DNA of 64,000 nucleotides from Propionispira arboris. GTDB lineage: Bacteria > Bacillota > Negativicutes > Selenomonadales > Selenomonadaceae. Made by a program: the position numbers and the translations under genes. The notes under the pieces were generated by a model, which was not told the origin of the DNA, made no database searches, and saw nothing but the letters and a program-made list of their open reading frames with translations. Below are positions 7,285 through 15,717 of this stretch, piece after piece. Numbering within the stretch: position 1 is the stretch's first letter; each line of letters begins with the position of its first letter. The stretch is taken from assembly GCF_900109225.1 (NCBI RefSeq), contig NZ_FNZK01000002.1, positions 1 through 64,000 of the forward strand. Direction: 5' to 3'.

Positions 7285-7734
7285 CTATGAAATTTCATGG
7301 TGTAAATTTTTTTTGCAGTCTCCACAATATCCATAAAGTTCTAATTTATGATCTGAAATTAAAAAATTTGTTTTTGTTTCTAACGATTTTTCAAATTTTT
7401 CTAAAGGGCAATGATCAATATAAATAATTTTTTTGCAATTTAAACAAATTAAATGGTGCTGATGAGATAATCGTTTGAGCTCAAAAACACTCGTTGTATT
7501 TTCAAGAAAGTTTGATTTTTGGATAATTTGTTTTTTTGTGAATAAATCTAAGATACGATAAATCGTCGATAAATTCATGGTATTATCTTCTTGGAGCACT
7601 TTTAGATATAGAGTATCCGCTGTTAATAGTTCGTTGCTCTGATTGAGAAGTTTCAAAAGTAAATTTCGTTGTTTGGTACTTTTGATGCCATGCTGGTTTA
7701 AAAATGCTTTGTATTCGAAACTTTCTTCTTCCAT
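7285..7734 (-). CDS. zur: Fur-family metalloregulator, probably zinc-sensing Zur
   Basis: 149 residues. The N-terminal winged helix (HGIKSTKQRNLLLKLL, NLSTIYRILDLF) is followed by a metal-binding half with HQHHLICLNCKK and CGDCKK, the two CxxC pairs that hold structural zinc in Fur proteins. It follows znuC and znuB in one minus-strand operon, which points to zinc rather than iron. The ATG at 7734 has GAGGGA upstream. It most likely represses the znu genes through the palindrome at 9322-9360. Its first 152 bases overlap the 3' end of znuB. Confidence 0.85.
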   Translation of the reverse strand: MEEESFEYKAFLNQHGIKSTKQRNLLLKLLNQSNELLTADTLYLKVLQEDNTMNLSTIYRILDLFTKKQIIQKSNFLENTTSVFELKRLSHQHHLICLNCKKIIYIDHCPLEKFEKSLETKTNFLISDHKLELYGYCGDCKKNLHHEIS

Positions 7735-8602
7735 CAGAATCCCTCTTTTCGTTTGCAGTCATATTGTTTATTTTAGCCATATTTTTGAAATTTAGCAAAT
7801 GTATATTGAATGGAAAATGATGGTTTTGAAAAAATAATACGAAAGCCAAAACGAAGACAGACATTATCGCAATAACTCCTCCTGGTGCAGCATCAATCCA
7901 ATAGGAAATCGTAATACCACTTATTATATCAATGAAACTGAATAAAATACCAAAGAGTAATGTCGTTTTAAAACCTTTTCTAAGTTGCAGAGCAGTTGCA
8001 ATGGGTAATGCAATTAAAGAACTAATGACTAAAATGCCTACGATTCGAATCGATACTGAAATTGTTGCAGCGACTAAAACTGCAAAGGTATAATTAATGA
8101 ATTTGATATTGATGCCAGAAATTTTGGCACCTTCTTCATCAAAAATCATGAACATTAAAGAGTGGTATAGCCGAGAAATGATAATCAAAGATAGGATACT
8201 TAAAAGCAAAACTATATAAAAATCTTCTCGTGTAACCGTTAAAATACTGCCAAATAAAAAGGAATCGATATTTGCATGTACAAGACCGGAACTAATGAGT
8301 GTAATGGCAATTCCGACAGATAGCGATAAGATAACAACTAAAATTAATTCAGCATAATTTTTAAAATGTCTTCGTAAGATTTCAATCAATACACCAAATA
8401 TAGAAGTTAAACAAAATGCACTTAAAATAGGATGTATATGAACCATCAATCCGGCGGCTACACCAGCGAATGAGGCATGGGATAGGGTATCACCCATCAT
8501 AGAATAGCGCTTTAATACAAGAAACATGCCAATTAAAGGGCATAAAATTGAGATTAAAATGGCAATCATAAAAGCGTTTTGCATAAAATTATATTGAAAC
8601 AT
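7583..8602 (-). CDS. znuB: Zinc ABC transporter permease ZnuB
   Basis: The ATG at 8602 has AGGAGT upstream and lies inside the end of znuC (14-base overlap). The 339-residue protein has the ABC-3 family signature GDTLSHASFAGVAAG near the N-terminus and about eight hydrophobic segments. ZnuB is usually about 260-280 residues. Here about 50-60 hydrophilic C-terminal residues run on in a different frame over the start of zur. The transporter core is intact, and the tail probably comes from loss of the original stop. It forms the membrane channel for ZnuC and ZnuA. Confidence 0.85.
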   Translation of the reverse strand: MFQYNFMQNAFMIAILISILCPLIGMFLVLKRYSMMGDTLSHASFAGVAAGLMVHIHPILSAFCLTSIFGVLIEILRRHFKNYAELILVVILSLSVGIAITLISSGLVHANIDSFLFGSILTVTREDFYIVLLLSILSLIIISRLYHSLMFMIFDEEGAKISGINIKFINYTFAVLVAATISVSIRIVGILVISSLIALPIATALQLRKGFKTTLLFGILFSFIDIISGITISYWIDAAPGGVIAIMSVFVLAFVLFFQNHHFPFNIHLLNFKNMAKINNMTANEKRDSDGRRKFRIQSIFKPAWHQKYQTTKFTFETSQSEQRTINSGYSISKSAPRR

Positions 8603-9269
8603 AATTTTCAACTCCTGTATTTTCAATGAGATATTCACGAATATAATTTTGTGGGTTGCAGATATGACCAACTCCTTGTGCAATATGATATAAAAGAGTG
8701 GAGTTTTTAATCGCAGCTTTTAGATTATGTTCTACACAAATAACTGTAATTTTTTTTTCTTGGTTTAGATTTTTTATCAATTGATAAATTTCATTTTGAC
8801 TTTTTATATCAACCCCATTTGAAGGCTCATCTAAGATCAATAAATCCGGGTTTCCCATGAGTGCGCGGGCAATAAAAATTTTTTGGCATTGCCCGCCTGA
8901 TAAAGTTCCGACGAGGGCTTTTTTATAATCCTGCATTTTAACGAGAGAAAGACTATCATCAATAATTTTTTTACCAGGAATATGACGCGCTTTTTGATAG
9001 CAAGTTAAAATTTCCTCAATTGTGATAGGGAATTGTGTATTGAGGCTTTCAAATCGCTGCGGCACATAGGCTGTTCTTGTGAATGTATTTTCTATATGAC
9101 CACTAGTTGGTATGAGTAAGTTTAATAAAAGTTTGATGAAGGTGCTTTTTCCTGAACCGTTTTCACCTAAAATTGAAATATAGGAGCCGTCTTGAATTGA
9201 AAAGTTTAAATTTTTCAATATATATGAGCTTTGCCCATATGAAAAATACATGTTTTTGATATGAATCAT
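8589..9269 (-). CDS. znuC: Zinc ABC transporter ATP-binding protein ZnuC
   Basis: 226 residues from the ATG at 9269, preceded by GGAGGAT. Walker A is GENGSGKST, the ABC signature is LSGGQ, Walker B is LLILDEP, and the switch histidine is in VEHN. Longer upstream reading would include the operator region and has no ribosome site. It is the first gene of znuC-znuB-zur and is divergent from znuA. It powers high-affinity zinc (possibly also manganese) import. Confidence 0.9.
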   Translation of the reverse strand: MIHIKNMYFSYGQSSYILKNLNFSIQDGSYISILGENGSGKSTFIKLLLNLLIPTSGHIENTFTRTAYVPQRFESLNTQFPITIEEILTCYQKARHIPGKKIIDDSLSLVKMQDYKKALVGTLSGGQCQKIFIARALMGNPDLLILDEPSNGVDIKSQNEIYQLIKNLNQEKKITVICVEHNLKAAIKNSTLLYHIAQGVGHICNPQNYIREYLIENTGVENYVSI

Positions 9270-9321
9270 TATATCCTCCGTAAATTTGTCACTTGACATC
9301 TTTTTAATATCATTATATCCT

Positions 9322-9360
9322 ATTTTTAGATGCAAATGCAAATTATTCGCATCTAAAAAT
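9322..9360. promoter_or_regulatory. Palindromic operator, probable Zur box, between znuC and znuA
   Basis: Two perfect 12-base inverted arms (ATTTTTAGATGC and GCATCTAAAAAT) are separated by 15 bases that contain AAATGCAAATTATT. It is centred in the 109-base gap between the divergent znuC and znuA starts, where it could control both. Assignment to Zur is inference from the adjacent regulator gene. Confidence 0.65.
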
Positions 9361-9378
9361 AAAATTTGGAGTGATATT

Positions 9379-10299
9379 ATGAAAAAATCAGGTTTTTACT
9401 GTTTGTTGTTCATTCTTCTGTTGGGCATTTTTGCGGGCTGTGGAGCACCGAAAAACTCGGAACCAACTAAACAGGAAGATAATGGTAAGATAAAAGTGAT
9501 GGTTTCCTTTAATGCCATGAGAGAAATCGTGGAGGCAGTTGGTAAAGAGAAAGTAGAGGTACAAACGATTATACCAGATGGAACAGAACCACATGATTTT
9601 GAACCAAAAGCCAGTGATTTAGAAGGGTTACATAGTGCTAAAGTCTTTGTTTACAATGGCTTTGATATGGAAAAATCATGGGTTGATAAAGCTTTAGAGG
9701 CTGCAGACAATAAAAATTTGATTGTGGTTGAAGCGGCAAAAGGAGCTGAACCACTGCCAGCGACTGGAGCGGAAGAAATTGAATCAGGTGCACAAAATGA
9801 TCCTCATTTGTGGTTAAGTTTAAAAGGTGCTGAAATAGAAGCAAAAAATGTACAAGATGCTTTAATTAAGGCTGATCCAGCGAATAAAGACTTTTATGAA
9901 GCGAACTATAAAATCTTTTATGATCAACTTGAAACACTTTATCAAGAATATAATCAAAAGTTCCAATCTGTAGCAAATAAGAATTTTGTTACAGGACATG
10001 CTGCTTTTGCCTACCTGTCACGTGATTTTGGTTTAAAGCAAAACAGTGTTGAAGACGTTTTTGCTGAAGGGGAACCGAGTGCAAAAAAACTGAAAGAGCT
10101 AACAGATTATTGTAAGACAAATCATATTAAAACTATTTTTGTAGAAGATATGGTTAGTCCAAAAGTTTCGGAGACTTTGGCTAATGAAGTTGGAGCAAAA
10201 GCTGAAAAAATTTATACGTTGGAAAGTAAAGAAGATAACAAGGACTATCTTCAAAGTATGCGCGATAACTTGGAAAAAATATATCAGAGTTTAAAATAA
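9379..10299 (+). CDS. znuA: Zinc-binding lipoprotein ZnuA
   Basis: 306 residues. The ATG at 9379 is preceded by TGGAGTG. A lipoprotein signal peptide ends in the lipobox LLGIFAGC, so the protein should be lipid-anchored at the cell surface or periplasm. Metal ligands of cluster A-I solute-binding proteins are visible: GTEPHDFEP, NDPHLWLS, VTGHAAFAYL, and an acidic residue in the C-terminal VEDMVSP region. The long His-rich loop of Gram-negative ZnuA is absent. It delivers zinc to ZnuBC, which are encoded divergently. Confidence 0.9.
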   Translation: MKKSGFYCLLFILLLGIFAGCGAPKNSEPTKQEDNGKIKVMVSFNAMREIVEAVGKEKVEVQTIIPDGTEPHDFEPKASDLEGLHSAKVFVYNGFDMEKSWVDKALEAADNKNLIVVEAAKGAEPLPATGAEEIESGAQNDPHLWLSLKGAEIEAKNVQDALIKADPANKDFYEANYKIFYDQLETLYQEYNQKFQSVANKNFVTGHAAFAYLSRDFGLKQNSVEDVFAEGEPSAKKLKELTDYCKTNHIKTIFVEDMVSPKVSETLANEVGAKAEKIYTLESKEDNKDYLQSMRDNLEKIYQSLK

Positions 10300-10388
10300 A
10301 AAGTGCAATTTAGTGTTTAGAAGCAGACGAAGTTATATTGTAAGACGCTTCAAAATGGGTAAGATTTTACAGAAATGTTGAATTTTTG

Positions 10389-10423
10389 GGGAAGGCGGGA
10401 ATTTATACGCCTTCCCTTTTTTT
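10389..10423 (+). terminator. Rho-independent terminator of znuA
   Basis: GGGAAGGCG pairs perfectly with CGCCTTCCC around a 10-base loop and is followed by seven T. Confidence 0.9.
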
Positions 10424-10451
10424 ATGCAAAAAAAATCATGGTGCCTATATT

Positions 10452-10500
10452 TTGCTTTTTTATATAAATTTAGTATAATTATCAAATAGTAATATTACTA
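10452..10500 (+). promoter_or_regulatory. Promoter with palindromic operator for the YibE/F gene
   Basis: TTGCTT (10452-10457) and TATAAT (10474-10479) are spaced by 16. A perfect 14-base palindrome, TAGTAATATTACTA (10487-10500), covers the expected transcription start. A near copy occurs at 11770-11781. Confidence 0.65.
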
Positions 10501-10532
10501 ATAAATAAAATAATTAAGAGGTGGCTTTTGAA

Positions 10533-11681
10533 ATGAAAAATAAATGTCTATTTTACGCAATGATGATAGTATTCTGCTTGTTTATTTTATCGTCTGTCGC
10601 AGGTGCACAGCCGGAAACCCCTGACGTGCAATACGAAAAAGGAATTGTGCTTTCCGTTCAACCTATAGAACAAGATTCCTCTTCAAAAATGAAGTTTGGC
10701 AAACAAGAACTGATTAAGCTGCAAATAACCTCTGGTGTTGATACAGATCAGGAAATTACGATAGTCAATTATCAACCAGAACGGTCGGCATTCGGAGTCA
10801 TGGAACTTCACGAAGGGGATCATCTTATTCTCGAAGCCGTAAATCAAATGGGTAAGTTAGAATATCATATCAGTGATTTTCAACGCGATAATTATATCTA
10901 TTTGCTTATTGGGTTATTTGTTATTTGTTTATTGATTTTCGGCAGAGCTATTGGATTCAAGTCGGTCCTTGTTATTGGCTGTTCCTGTTTCTTAATTGTG
11001 GCGGTTTTTATTAATCAAATTTTAAAAGAAAATCACTTGGAAATTGGATTCATGGTTTTTTTGTTGTGTACAATTATTTCAATAATTTCTCAAACATTAA
11101 TTAGTGGGTGGAATAAGAAAACCTTTGCTGCTATTTTAGGTACGTTGGGCGGTGTTGCAATTGCAGGGCTTTTATCTAAGATATCAATTTATTTTATGCA
11201 TTTAAATGGATTAGCAAATGAAGAGGCGATTATGTTGAAGGCAACTGCTCTACCCAATGTGGATTTCCAAGGCATTTTATTTGCTGGTATGGTAATTGGT
11301 GCATTAGGTGCTGTAATGGATGTAGCAATATCAATAGCATCATCCATTCATGAAGTTAAACAACATTCAAATGAAATTCATTTTAAACCATTATTTAAGG
11401 CGGGGATGAATATAGGGCGTGATGTCATGGGAACCATGTCAAATACGTTGATTTTAGCTTACGTTGGCTCATCTTTACCTTTGATTTTATTATTATCCGT
11501 ACAAAAAGATCTTTCTTTAATTAAAATCATGAATTTTAATTTAATTGCCACAGAAATAGTAAGAGCTTTGACAGGCAGTATAGGATTGGTTTGTGCAATC
11601 CCTTTAACGGCATGCATTTCTGCGTATTTATTTTGTGACAAACGCAATAGATCCAGAAAAAAACGGCTTGCTAATTCGTAA
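10533..11681 (+). CDS. YibE/F-family membrane protein
   Basis: 382 residues. The ATG at 10533 has AGAGGTGG about 9 bases upstream. A GTG at 10521 would overlap this site. A signal peptide (to about AGAQ) is followed by a small extracytoplasmic beta-rich domain (about 30-110), then about seven to eight membrane segments with GALGAVMDVAISIASSI and MGTMSNTLILAYVG, which are typical of YibE/F. The family is a predicted multi-pass membrane protein of unsettled function. Its place beside znu genes and a palindromic operator suggests metal-linked control, but no substrate is known. Confidence 0.8.
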   Translation: MKNKCLFYAMMIVFCLFILSSVAGAQPETPDVQYEKGIVLSVQPIEQDSSSKMKFGKQELIKLQITSGVDTDQEITIVNYQPERSAFGVMELHEGDHLILEAVNQMGKLEYHISDFQRDNYIYLLIGLFVICLLIFGRAIGFKSVLVIGCSCFLIVAVFINQILKENHLEIGFMVFLLCTIISIISQTLISGWNKKTFAAILGTLGGVAIAGLLSKISIYFMHLNGLANEEAIMLKATALPNVDFQGILFAGMVIGALGAVMDVAISIASSIHEVKQHSNEIHFKPLFKAGMNIGRDVMGTMSNTLILAYVGSSLPLILLLSVQKDLSLIKIMNFNLIATEIVRALTGSIGLVCAIPLTACISAYLFCDKRNRSRKKRLANS

Positions 11682-11769
11682 TTCAATTTTCATAAACTGA
11701 TAACATTTGTTATAAATTTCAGCTTTCCTTCATAATCAGTGGTTAACATACCTATAGTGTAATGTAATC

Positions 11770-11781
11770 AGTAATATTACT
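11770..11781. promoter_or_regulatory. Second copy of the AGTAATATTACT palindrome
   Basis: This 12-base palindrome, followed by AATTA, repeats the operator-like site found just downstream of the promoter at 10452-10479. It lies just before the broken deacetylase gene, with a possible -10 (TATAGT) near 11755. Confidence 0.45.
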
Positions 11782-11790
11782 AATTAGGGG

Positions 11791-12061
11791 ATGCATGCTT
11801 TAGTGGGGAAGTCGCAACGGAATTTTTATATGGGTTTTTTAGTGCTTATTTTAATTTGCATTATTTTTTAGTCAGCAGGGCATTCCTGTTTTGAATTATC
11901 ATCAAATCAATAATCAAGATCATAATGCTTTAACGTTAAGTACAAGTGAATTTGCTGCACAAATGAAAGATTTAGCTGAAGAAGGATATACAACGATCAC
12001 GCCAGATCAATTGCTGGATCAGTTTACATTTTCCTGCCTTTATGAATTATATACAGACTGA
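11791..12061 (+). pseudogene. Broken polysaccharide deacetylase (N-terminal remnant)
   Basis: A membrane anchor (MHALVGKSQRNFYMGFLVLI...) ends at a stop near 11869 inside a run of T. In the next frame the sequence continues as GIPVLNYHQINNQDHNAL and later MKDLAEEGYTTITPDQLLD. This is the start of a PgaB/IcaB-like deacetylase domain. The frame then ends at 12061, far short of the catalytic motifs. A frameshift plus a 3' deletion therefore leave only about 85 residues. Confidence 0.65.
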
Positions 12062-12135
12062 AAAAGTCAATTTTTCGTTATTACACATATAAATTGCAGT
12101 ATCTTATATATGTTTTTTGTAAGGAGAACTTTTTG

Positions 12136-12732
12136 ATGAATCGCCGAAAATTTTTAATATATACGTTTTATATTTTTAGTTTTTTTTATTTGTTCCCAGA
12201 AATTATAGCTAGTACGAAAAGCTTTGCTGGGGTAAGAAAAATAAATAACAAATCTCCTTTTATTAAAGAAACTTATCTTAAATTCGCCAGTCCTTTAGTG
12301 GATCGTTCTGAAACCAATATGATTATTATTCATCATATTGGCGGCACAGATCGTGATGTTTCTGCAGCGGAAGTGCATCAATGGCATCTGGATAATGGCT
12401 GGGCTGGTATTGGATATCATTATATTATTCGAAAAAACGGAACAATTGAGCGCGGCCGTCCACAAAATGTAATTGGTGCTCATTGTTATCACTATAATCG
12501 TACGTCTATAGGCATCAATTTGGTGGGCGATTTTGAAAAGTCTAAACCTACGGAGGAACAAATACAATCCGCTTTAGAATTAACCACATTTTTATGTAAA
12601 ACTTATAATCTTAGTCCTACAAACAAAACAATCTTGGGGCATCGTGATCTTAGTTCAACATTATGTCCGGGGAAAAATCTTTATGCACAACTTGGTGCCT
12701 TTCGACAGTGTATTGTTGATTCTTTAGCGTGA
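12136..12732 (+). CDS. N-acetylmuramoyl-L-alanine amidase, Amidase_2/PGRP fold, membrane-anchored
   Basis: 198 residues. The ATG at 12136 follows AAGGAGA. An N-terminal hydrophobic segment (about 6-27) is a signal or anchor. The catalytic domain shows IIHHIGG (first zinc His), GIGYHYIIRKNGTIERGRP, IGAHCYHYN, SIGINLVGDF, and GHRDLSSTLCPG (second His and Cys ligands). This is the T7-lysozyme/PGRP-type zinc amidase that cleaves the bond between muramic acid and L-alanine. The length fits a bare catalytic domain with no binding repeats. It is downstream of the deacetylase remnant and probably has its own promoter. Confidence 0.9.
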   Translation: MNRRKFLIYTFYIFSFFYLFPEIIASTKSFAGVRKINNKSPFIKETYLKFASPLVDRSETNMIIIHHIGGTDRDVSAAEVHQWHLDNGWAGIGYHYIIRKNGTIERGRPQNVIGAHCYHYNRTSIGINLVGDFEKSKPTEEQIQSALELTTFLCKTYNLSPTNKTILGHRDLSSTLCPGKNLYAQLGAFRQCIVDSLA

Positions 12733-12739
12733 TGTGGAA

Positions 12740-12805
12740 ATTTCAAGCTTGGTAATACATATTGCCCTGCAAGGGGAATCGCAGACGTGAATTTTGAAAT
12801 TTACG
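12740..12805 (+). promoter_or_regulatory. Structured leader with three small hairpins before the permease gene
   Basis: GGTAAT/ATTGCC, CTGC/GCAG and CGTGAATTT/AAATTTACG can each fold, in tandem, within the 93-base gap. No known riboswitch consensus was recognised. It could be a leader element or chance. Confidence 0.3.
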
Positions 12806-12825
12806 CATAGACAGGAGACTATTTC

Positions 12826-13734
12826 ATGTGGCAGTCATTGTTAAATTTTAAAATGATCTTTTTCAGTATTTTAATTGATGCTTTACCTTTCATTTTAATT
12901 AGTGTTATTGTTTCTTCTTTCTTATATAATTTTATTTCTGAAACATTAATTCAAAAAATGTTACCAGCTAATAAAATTTATAGTATTTTATTAGCCTGCT
13001 TTTTAGGTGCTATTTTTCCTATTTGTGACTGTGGGATGGTACCCATTGTTAAAAAACTTATACAAAAAGGTGTACCAGCTTATTCAGCGATTGCTTTTAT
13101 GTTAGCTGCACCGATCATGAATCCTTTAACAATATTTTCTACTTTTTATGCATTTAATAGTTGGGAAATTGCTCTTGTGCGTGTTACGACTGCTTTATTT
13201 GTTGCTTATAATGCGGCATGGATTATAAGCAAAAGTTTTAAGCAAACAGTCCTGAAAAATGCGTTGACCATATCACAACACGATAGTTCATGTTGTTGTC
13301 ATATGCATACAGTATTGCCGACAACTTTAATTGGTAAAGTTTTAGTTTTTGTTTATGATGCATCAAATGAGTTTTTTGAAATGGGAAGATTCCTAGTATT
13401 GGGGTCTTTTCTAAGTACGATTGCCCAACTCTGTATTCCGCATGCAACATTATTAAATATAGGACATAATCCATTTTTTTCCGTTATTGTGATGATCTTA
13501 TTTGCATTTCTGATTTCTGTTTGCTCGTCTGCAGATGCTTTTATAGCAGCTTCGTTTATAAGTAGCTTTAGTACAGAAGCTCTTATTGCCTTTACAGTTT
13601 TTGGTCCTATGATTGATATAAAAAATACATTGATGTTATTACATACATTTCGTACAAAGTTTGTAGTTTTTTTAATTACTATAGTTTTTATTTTGACTTT
13701 TTTAGGAAGTTATATTATGACAAATTTATTTTAA
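12826..13734 (+). CDS. DUF318-type permease (YcgR/ArsP-like)
   Basis: 302 residues with about eight membrane segments. The ATG at 12826 follows AGGAGA. Family marks are IFPICDCGMVPI (the CDCG motif), MLAAPIMNPLTI and VCSSADAFIAASF. A cytoplasmic loop contains SSCCCHMH, a possible metal-binding patch. The family pairs with a TIGR03943 protein, as here. The exact substrate is unknown, and neighbours suggest a metal or metal-ligand role. Confidence 0.85.
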   Translation: MWQSLLNFKMIFFSILIDALPFILISVIVSSFLYNFISETLIQKMLPANKIYSILLACFLGAIFPICDCGMVPIVKKLIQKGVPAYSAIAFMLAAPIMNPLTIFSTFYAFNSWEIALVRVTTALFVAYNAAWIISKSFKQTVLKNALTISQHDSSCCCHMHTVLPTTLIGKVLVFVYDASNEFFEMGRFLVLGSFLSTIAQLCIPHATLLNIGHNPFFSVIVMILFAFLISVCSSADAFIAASFISSFSTEALIAFTVFGPMIDIKNTLMLLHTFRTKFVVFLITIVFILTFLGSYIMTNLF

Positions 13735-13752
13735 AAAGGAGTTTTGTATGAA

Positions 13753-14541
13753 ATGACATATCATGTAAAAGATAACTGTGTGAAAACTTTAATATTATTA
13801 TGCATGGTAAGTCTTCTTTCTTGGATTATTATAATGAATCAAGTGATTTTTTATGTTCATCCACGTTTTACTATTTTACTACAAATATCAGATATAATAT
13901 TATTTATTATGCTGCTTGCACAATGTATGCATTTAAAAAATAGTCTAAACCAAAATATTTTGCGTCAAGAAGATTCAAATATTAAAAGTTATCATGTTGA
14001 AAAAGAAAAGTATAAACTTTTTTTCTATTATGTAACTTTTGTTTTTTCTTTAGCAGTTGCCTTATTTATTCCTAGCACGTCACTTGATTCAAAATTAATT
14101 GAACATAAAGGGTTAAATAATACTATATCGGATAAAGTAAAAAGTGGTATGAGTGTCCCGATAGATAATTTTCAAGATACAAAATTTATTAAAATATCAG
14201 ATAAAAATTATGTTGACGTGATACAAAATTTATATTGCCATCCGGCAGATTATGTTGGTAAAAACGTAGAAATAACAGGATTTGCTTATATAGATCCAAC
14301 GACACAACGTGTTTCTATTGCTCGTTATGTTATTAGTTGCTGTATTGCGGATGCTTCAGCAGTTGGATTGGCAATCGATTCAGATGATAAAAATAATATT
14401 GTTGCTGGACATTGGTATGAGATACAAGGGACAATCCATACACTTGTTTGCAAAAAAGATGCTTCTCCTGTGTTAAAAATTACTTGGTCTAATGAAATCA
14501 AAAAACCTTTATTCACATATATATTCGTACAAACCACTTGA
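13753..14541 (+). CDS. TIGR03943-type permease partner (YcgQ-like)
   Basis: 262 residues from the ATG at 13753, about 11 bases after AAGGAG. A TTG at 13744 is possible but too close to that site. There are three or so membrane segments in the first 120 residues, then an extracytoplasmic domain with the family motif VEITGFAY and CCIADASAVGLAI. It follows the DUF318 gene by 18 bases. Such pairs are commonly co-transcribed and are thought to form one membrane complex. Confidence 0.8.
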   Translation: MTYHVKDNCVKTLILLCMVSLLSWIIIMNQVIFYVHPRFTILLQISDIILFIMLLAQCMHLKNSLNQNILRQEDSNIKSYHVEKEKYKLFFYYVTFVFSLAVALFIPSTSLDSKLIEHKGLNNTISDKVKSGMSVPIDNFQDTKFIKISDKNYVDVIQNLYCHPADYVGKNVEITGFAYIDPTTQRVSIARYVISCCIADASAVGLAIDSDDKNNIVAGHWYEIQGTIHTLVCKKDASPVLKITWSNEIKKPLFTYIFVQTT

Positions 14542-14860
14542 AAATTTTTGTGGAAAGGAAAGCAACCTTATTTTTTCGCTCTACTTTATTTTCATAGTTA
14601 TAGTGGTATCAAAATTAAAAGTTTTAATGATGAAAAAAGGATTTCCCCTATAGTCCTGTCGAAATAAATATCAGACTGTAACATAGTGGATTCTTAAGAT
14701 CCAAGCCTTTAGTGTGTAATCTATTCGGTGTAAAAAAGTCAAATTAGTATGAGCACTGTTTGAAAAACATATGGATGTTATTTATGGATAAACAGTTGTG
14801 AATTGTAAAATTTTCTTGTGCTACAGTTATTATAGATGGTTTTAAGAAAGCAGGTGAAGT
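14542..14860. other. Intergenic region before the NarL-type regulator
   Basis: About 320 AT-rich bases without a gene. No strong terminator or riboswitch was seen. A TATTAT box at 14828-14833 may be the -10 of the regulator promoter, but no good -35 is at the right distance. Confidence 0.3.
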
Positions 14861-15517
14861 ATGAAAAAAATTCGTATTATCATTGCTGATGACCATGCCG
14901 TACTACGAGCCGGATTGAAGGCCTTATTGCATTGCTATTCAGAATTTGAAGTCATTGGAGAGGCAGGAACTGGTGTTGAAGCGGTTAGCCTTGTTAGTAA
15001 GCTGGATCCAGATGTACTGATTTTAGATTTATCAATGCCAGACATGAATGGGTTTGAATGTATTAAAGAGCTTCGTTCTCGAAATTTGGCATGTTCAATT
15101 CTAGTTTTAACGATGTATGATGATGATGAATTTGTTAAAGAGGTCATGAGTTCTGGAGCAAATGGATATGTGTTAAAACGTTCAGCAGATACGGAGCTGA
15201 TGGAAGCTATTAAAAGGATTTCTGACGGGAAAAAATATCTAAACGAAAGCATCTCACAAAAACTTATTGAGACATTGCTTAAAAAACCAAATAAAGAGTG
15301 TGATACCAAGGACCCTTATACGATGTTAAGTGGTCGCGAACGGGAAGTTTTGCGTTCTTTAGCACAGGGGTATACCAACACGGAAATCGCGGAAAAACTT
15401 TTTATAAGTCCCAAAACCGTTGACACGTATCGTTCCCGAATTATGAAAAAATTAAGTATTCGTAAAAAATCAGAGCTGGTAAATTATGCGATTAAATATA
15501 AAATGATGGGAACCTAG
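14861..15517 (+). CDS. NarL/LuxR-type response regulator
   Basis: 218 residues. The receiver domain (1-120) has the acidic pair D10/D11, the phosphorylation site D56 in LILDLSMPDMNG, and the conserved Thr/Lys region (VLTMYDDD, YVLKRS). The LuxR helix-turn-helix (about 150-212) has LSGREREVLRSLAQGYTN and SPKTVDTYRSRIMKKL. The matching kinase type (HisKA_3) is encoded at 18493-19566 on the other strand, with the glcD/glcF-like genes between. The pair probably controls that oxidase. Confidence 0.9.
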   Translation: MKKIRIIIADDHAVLRAGLKALLHCYSEFEVIGEAGTGVEAVSLVSKLDPDVLILDLSMPDMNGFECIKELRSRNLACSILVLTMYDDDEFVKEVMSSGANGYVLKRSADTELMEAIKRISDGKKYLNESISQKLIETLLKKPNKECDTKDPYTMLSGREREVLRSLAQGYTNTEIAEKLFISPKTVDTYRSRIMKKLSIRKKSELVNYAIKYKMMGT

Positions 15518-15523
15518 GCAGTT

Positions 15524-15578
15524 AAACATAAAACAACGCTCATTGATGAAATACATGGATGAGCGTTGTTTTATGTTT
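15524..15578 (+). terminator. Rho-independent terminator after the response regulator
   Basis: A 20-bp stem from AAACATAAAACAACGCTCAT to its complement, followed by an AT-rich tail. It separates the regulator from glcD. Confidence 0.85.
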
Positions 15579-15717
15579 AATAGTTTTTTTTGTAAGGAAT
15601 TATCCTACGGGCTGAATAAGACAAATCCTTACACTTTTTTACAGGGTATACCGGATTTACGAGTTTGCAAATTCGTGTAAAAATGAGACTATAGATTTTA
15701 TATAAGGAGCATAAATT

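Noticed and set aside
14935-15309. 124-codon minus-strand open frame in the response regulator
   Set aside because: Antisense of the receiver domain; Ser-rich translation without known motifs.
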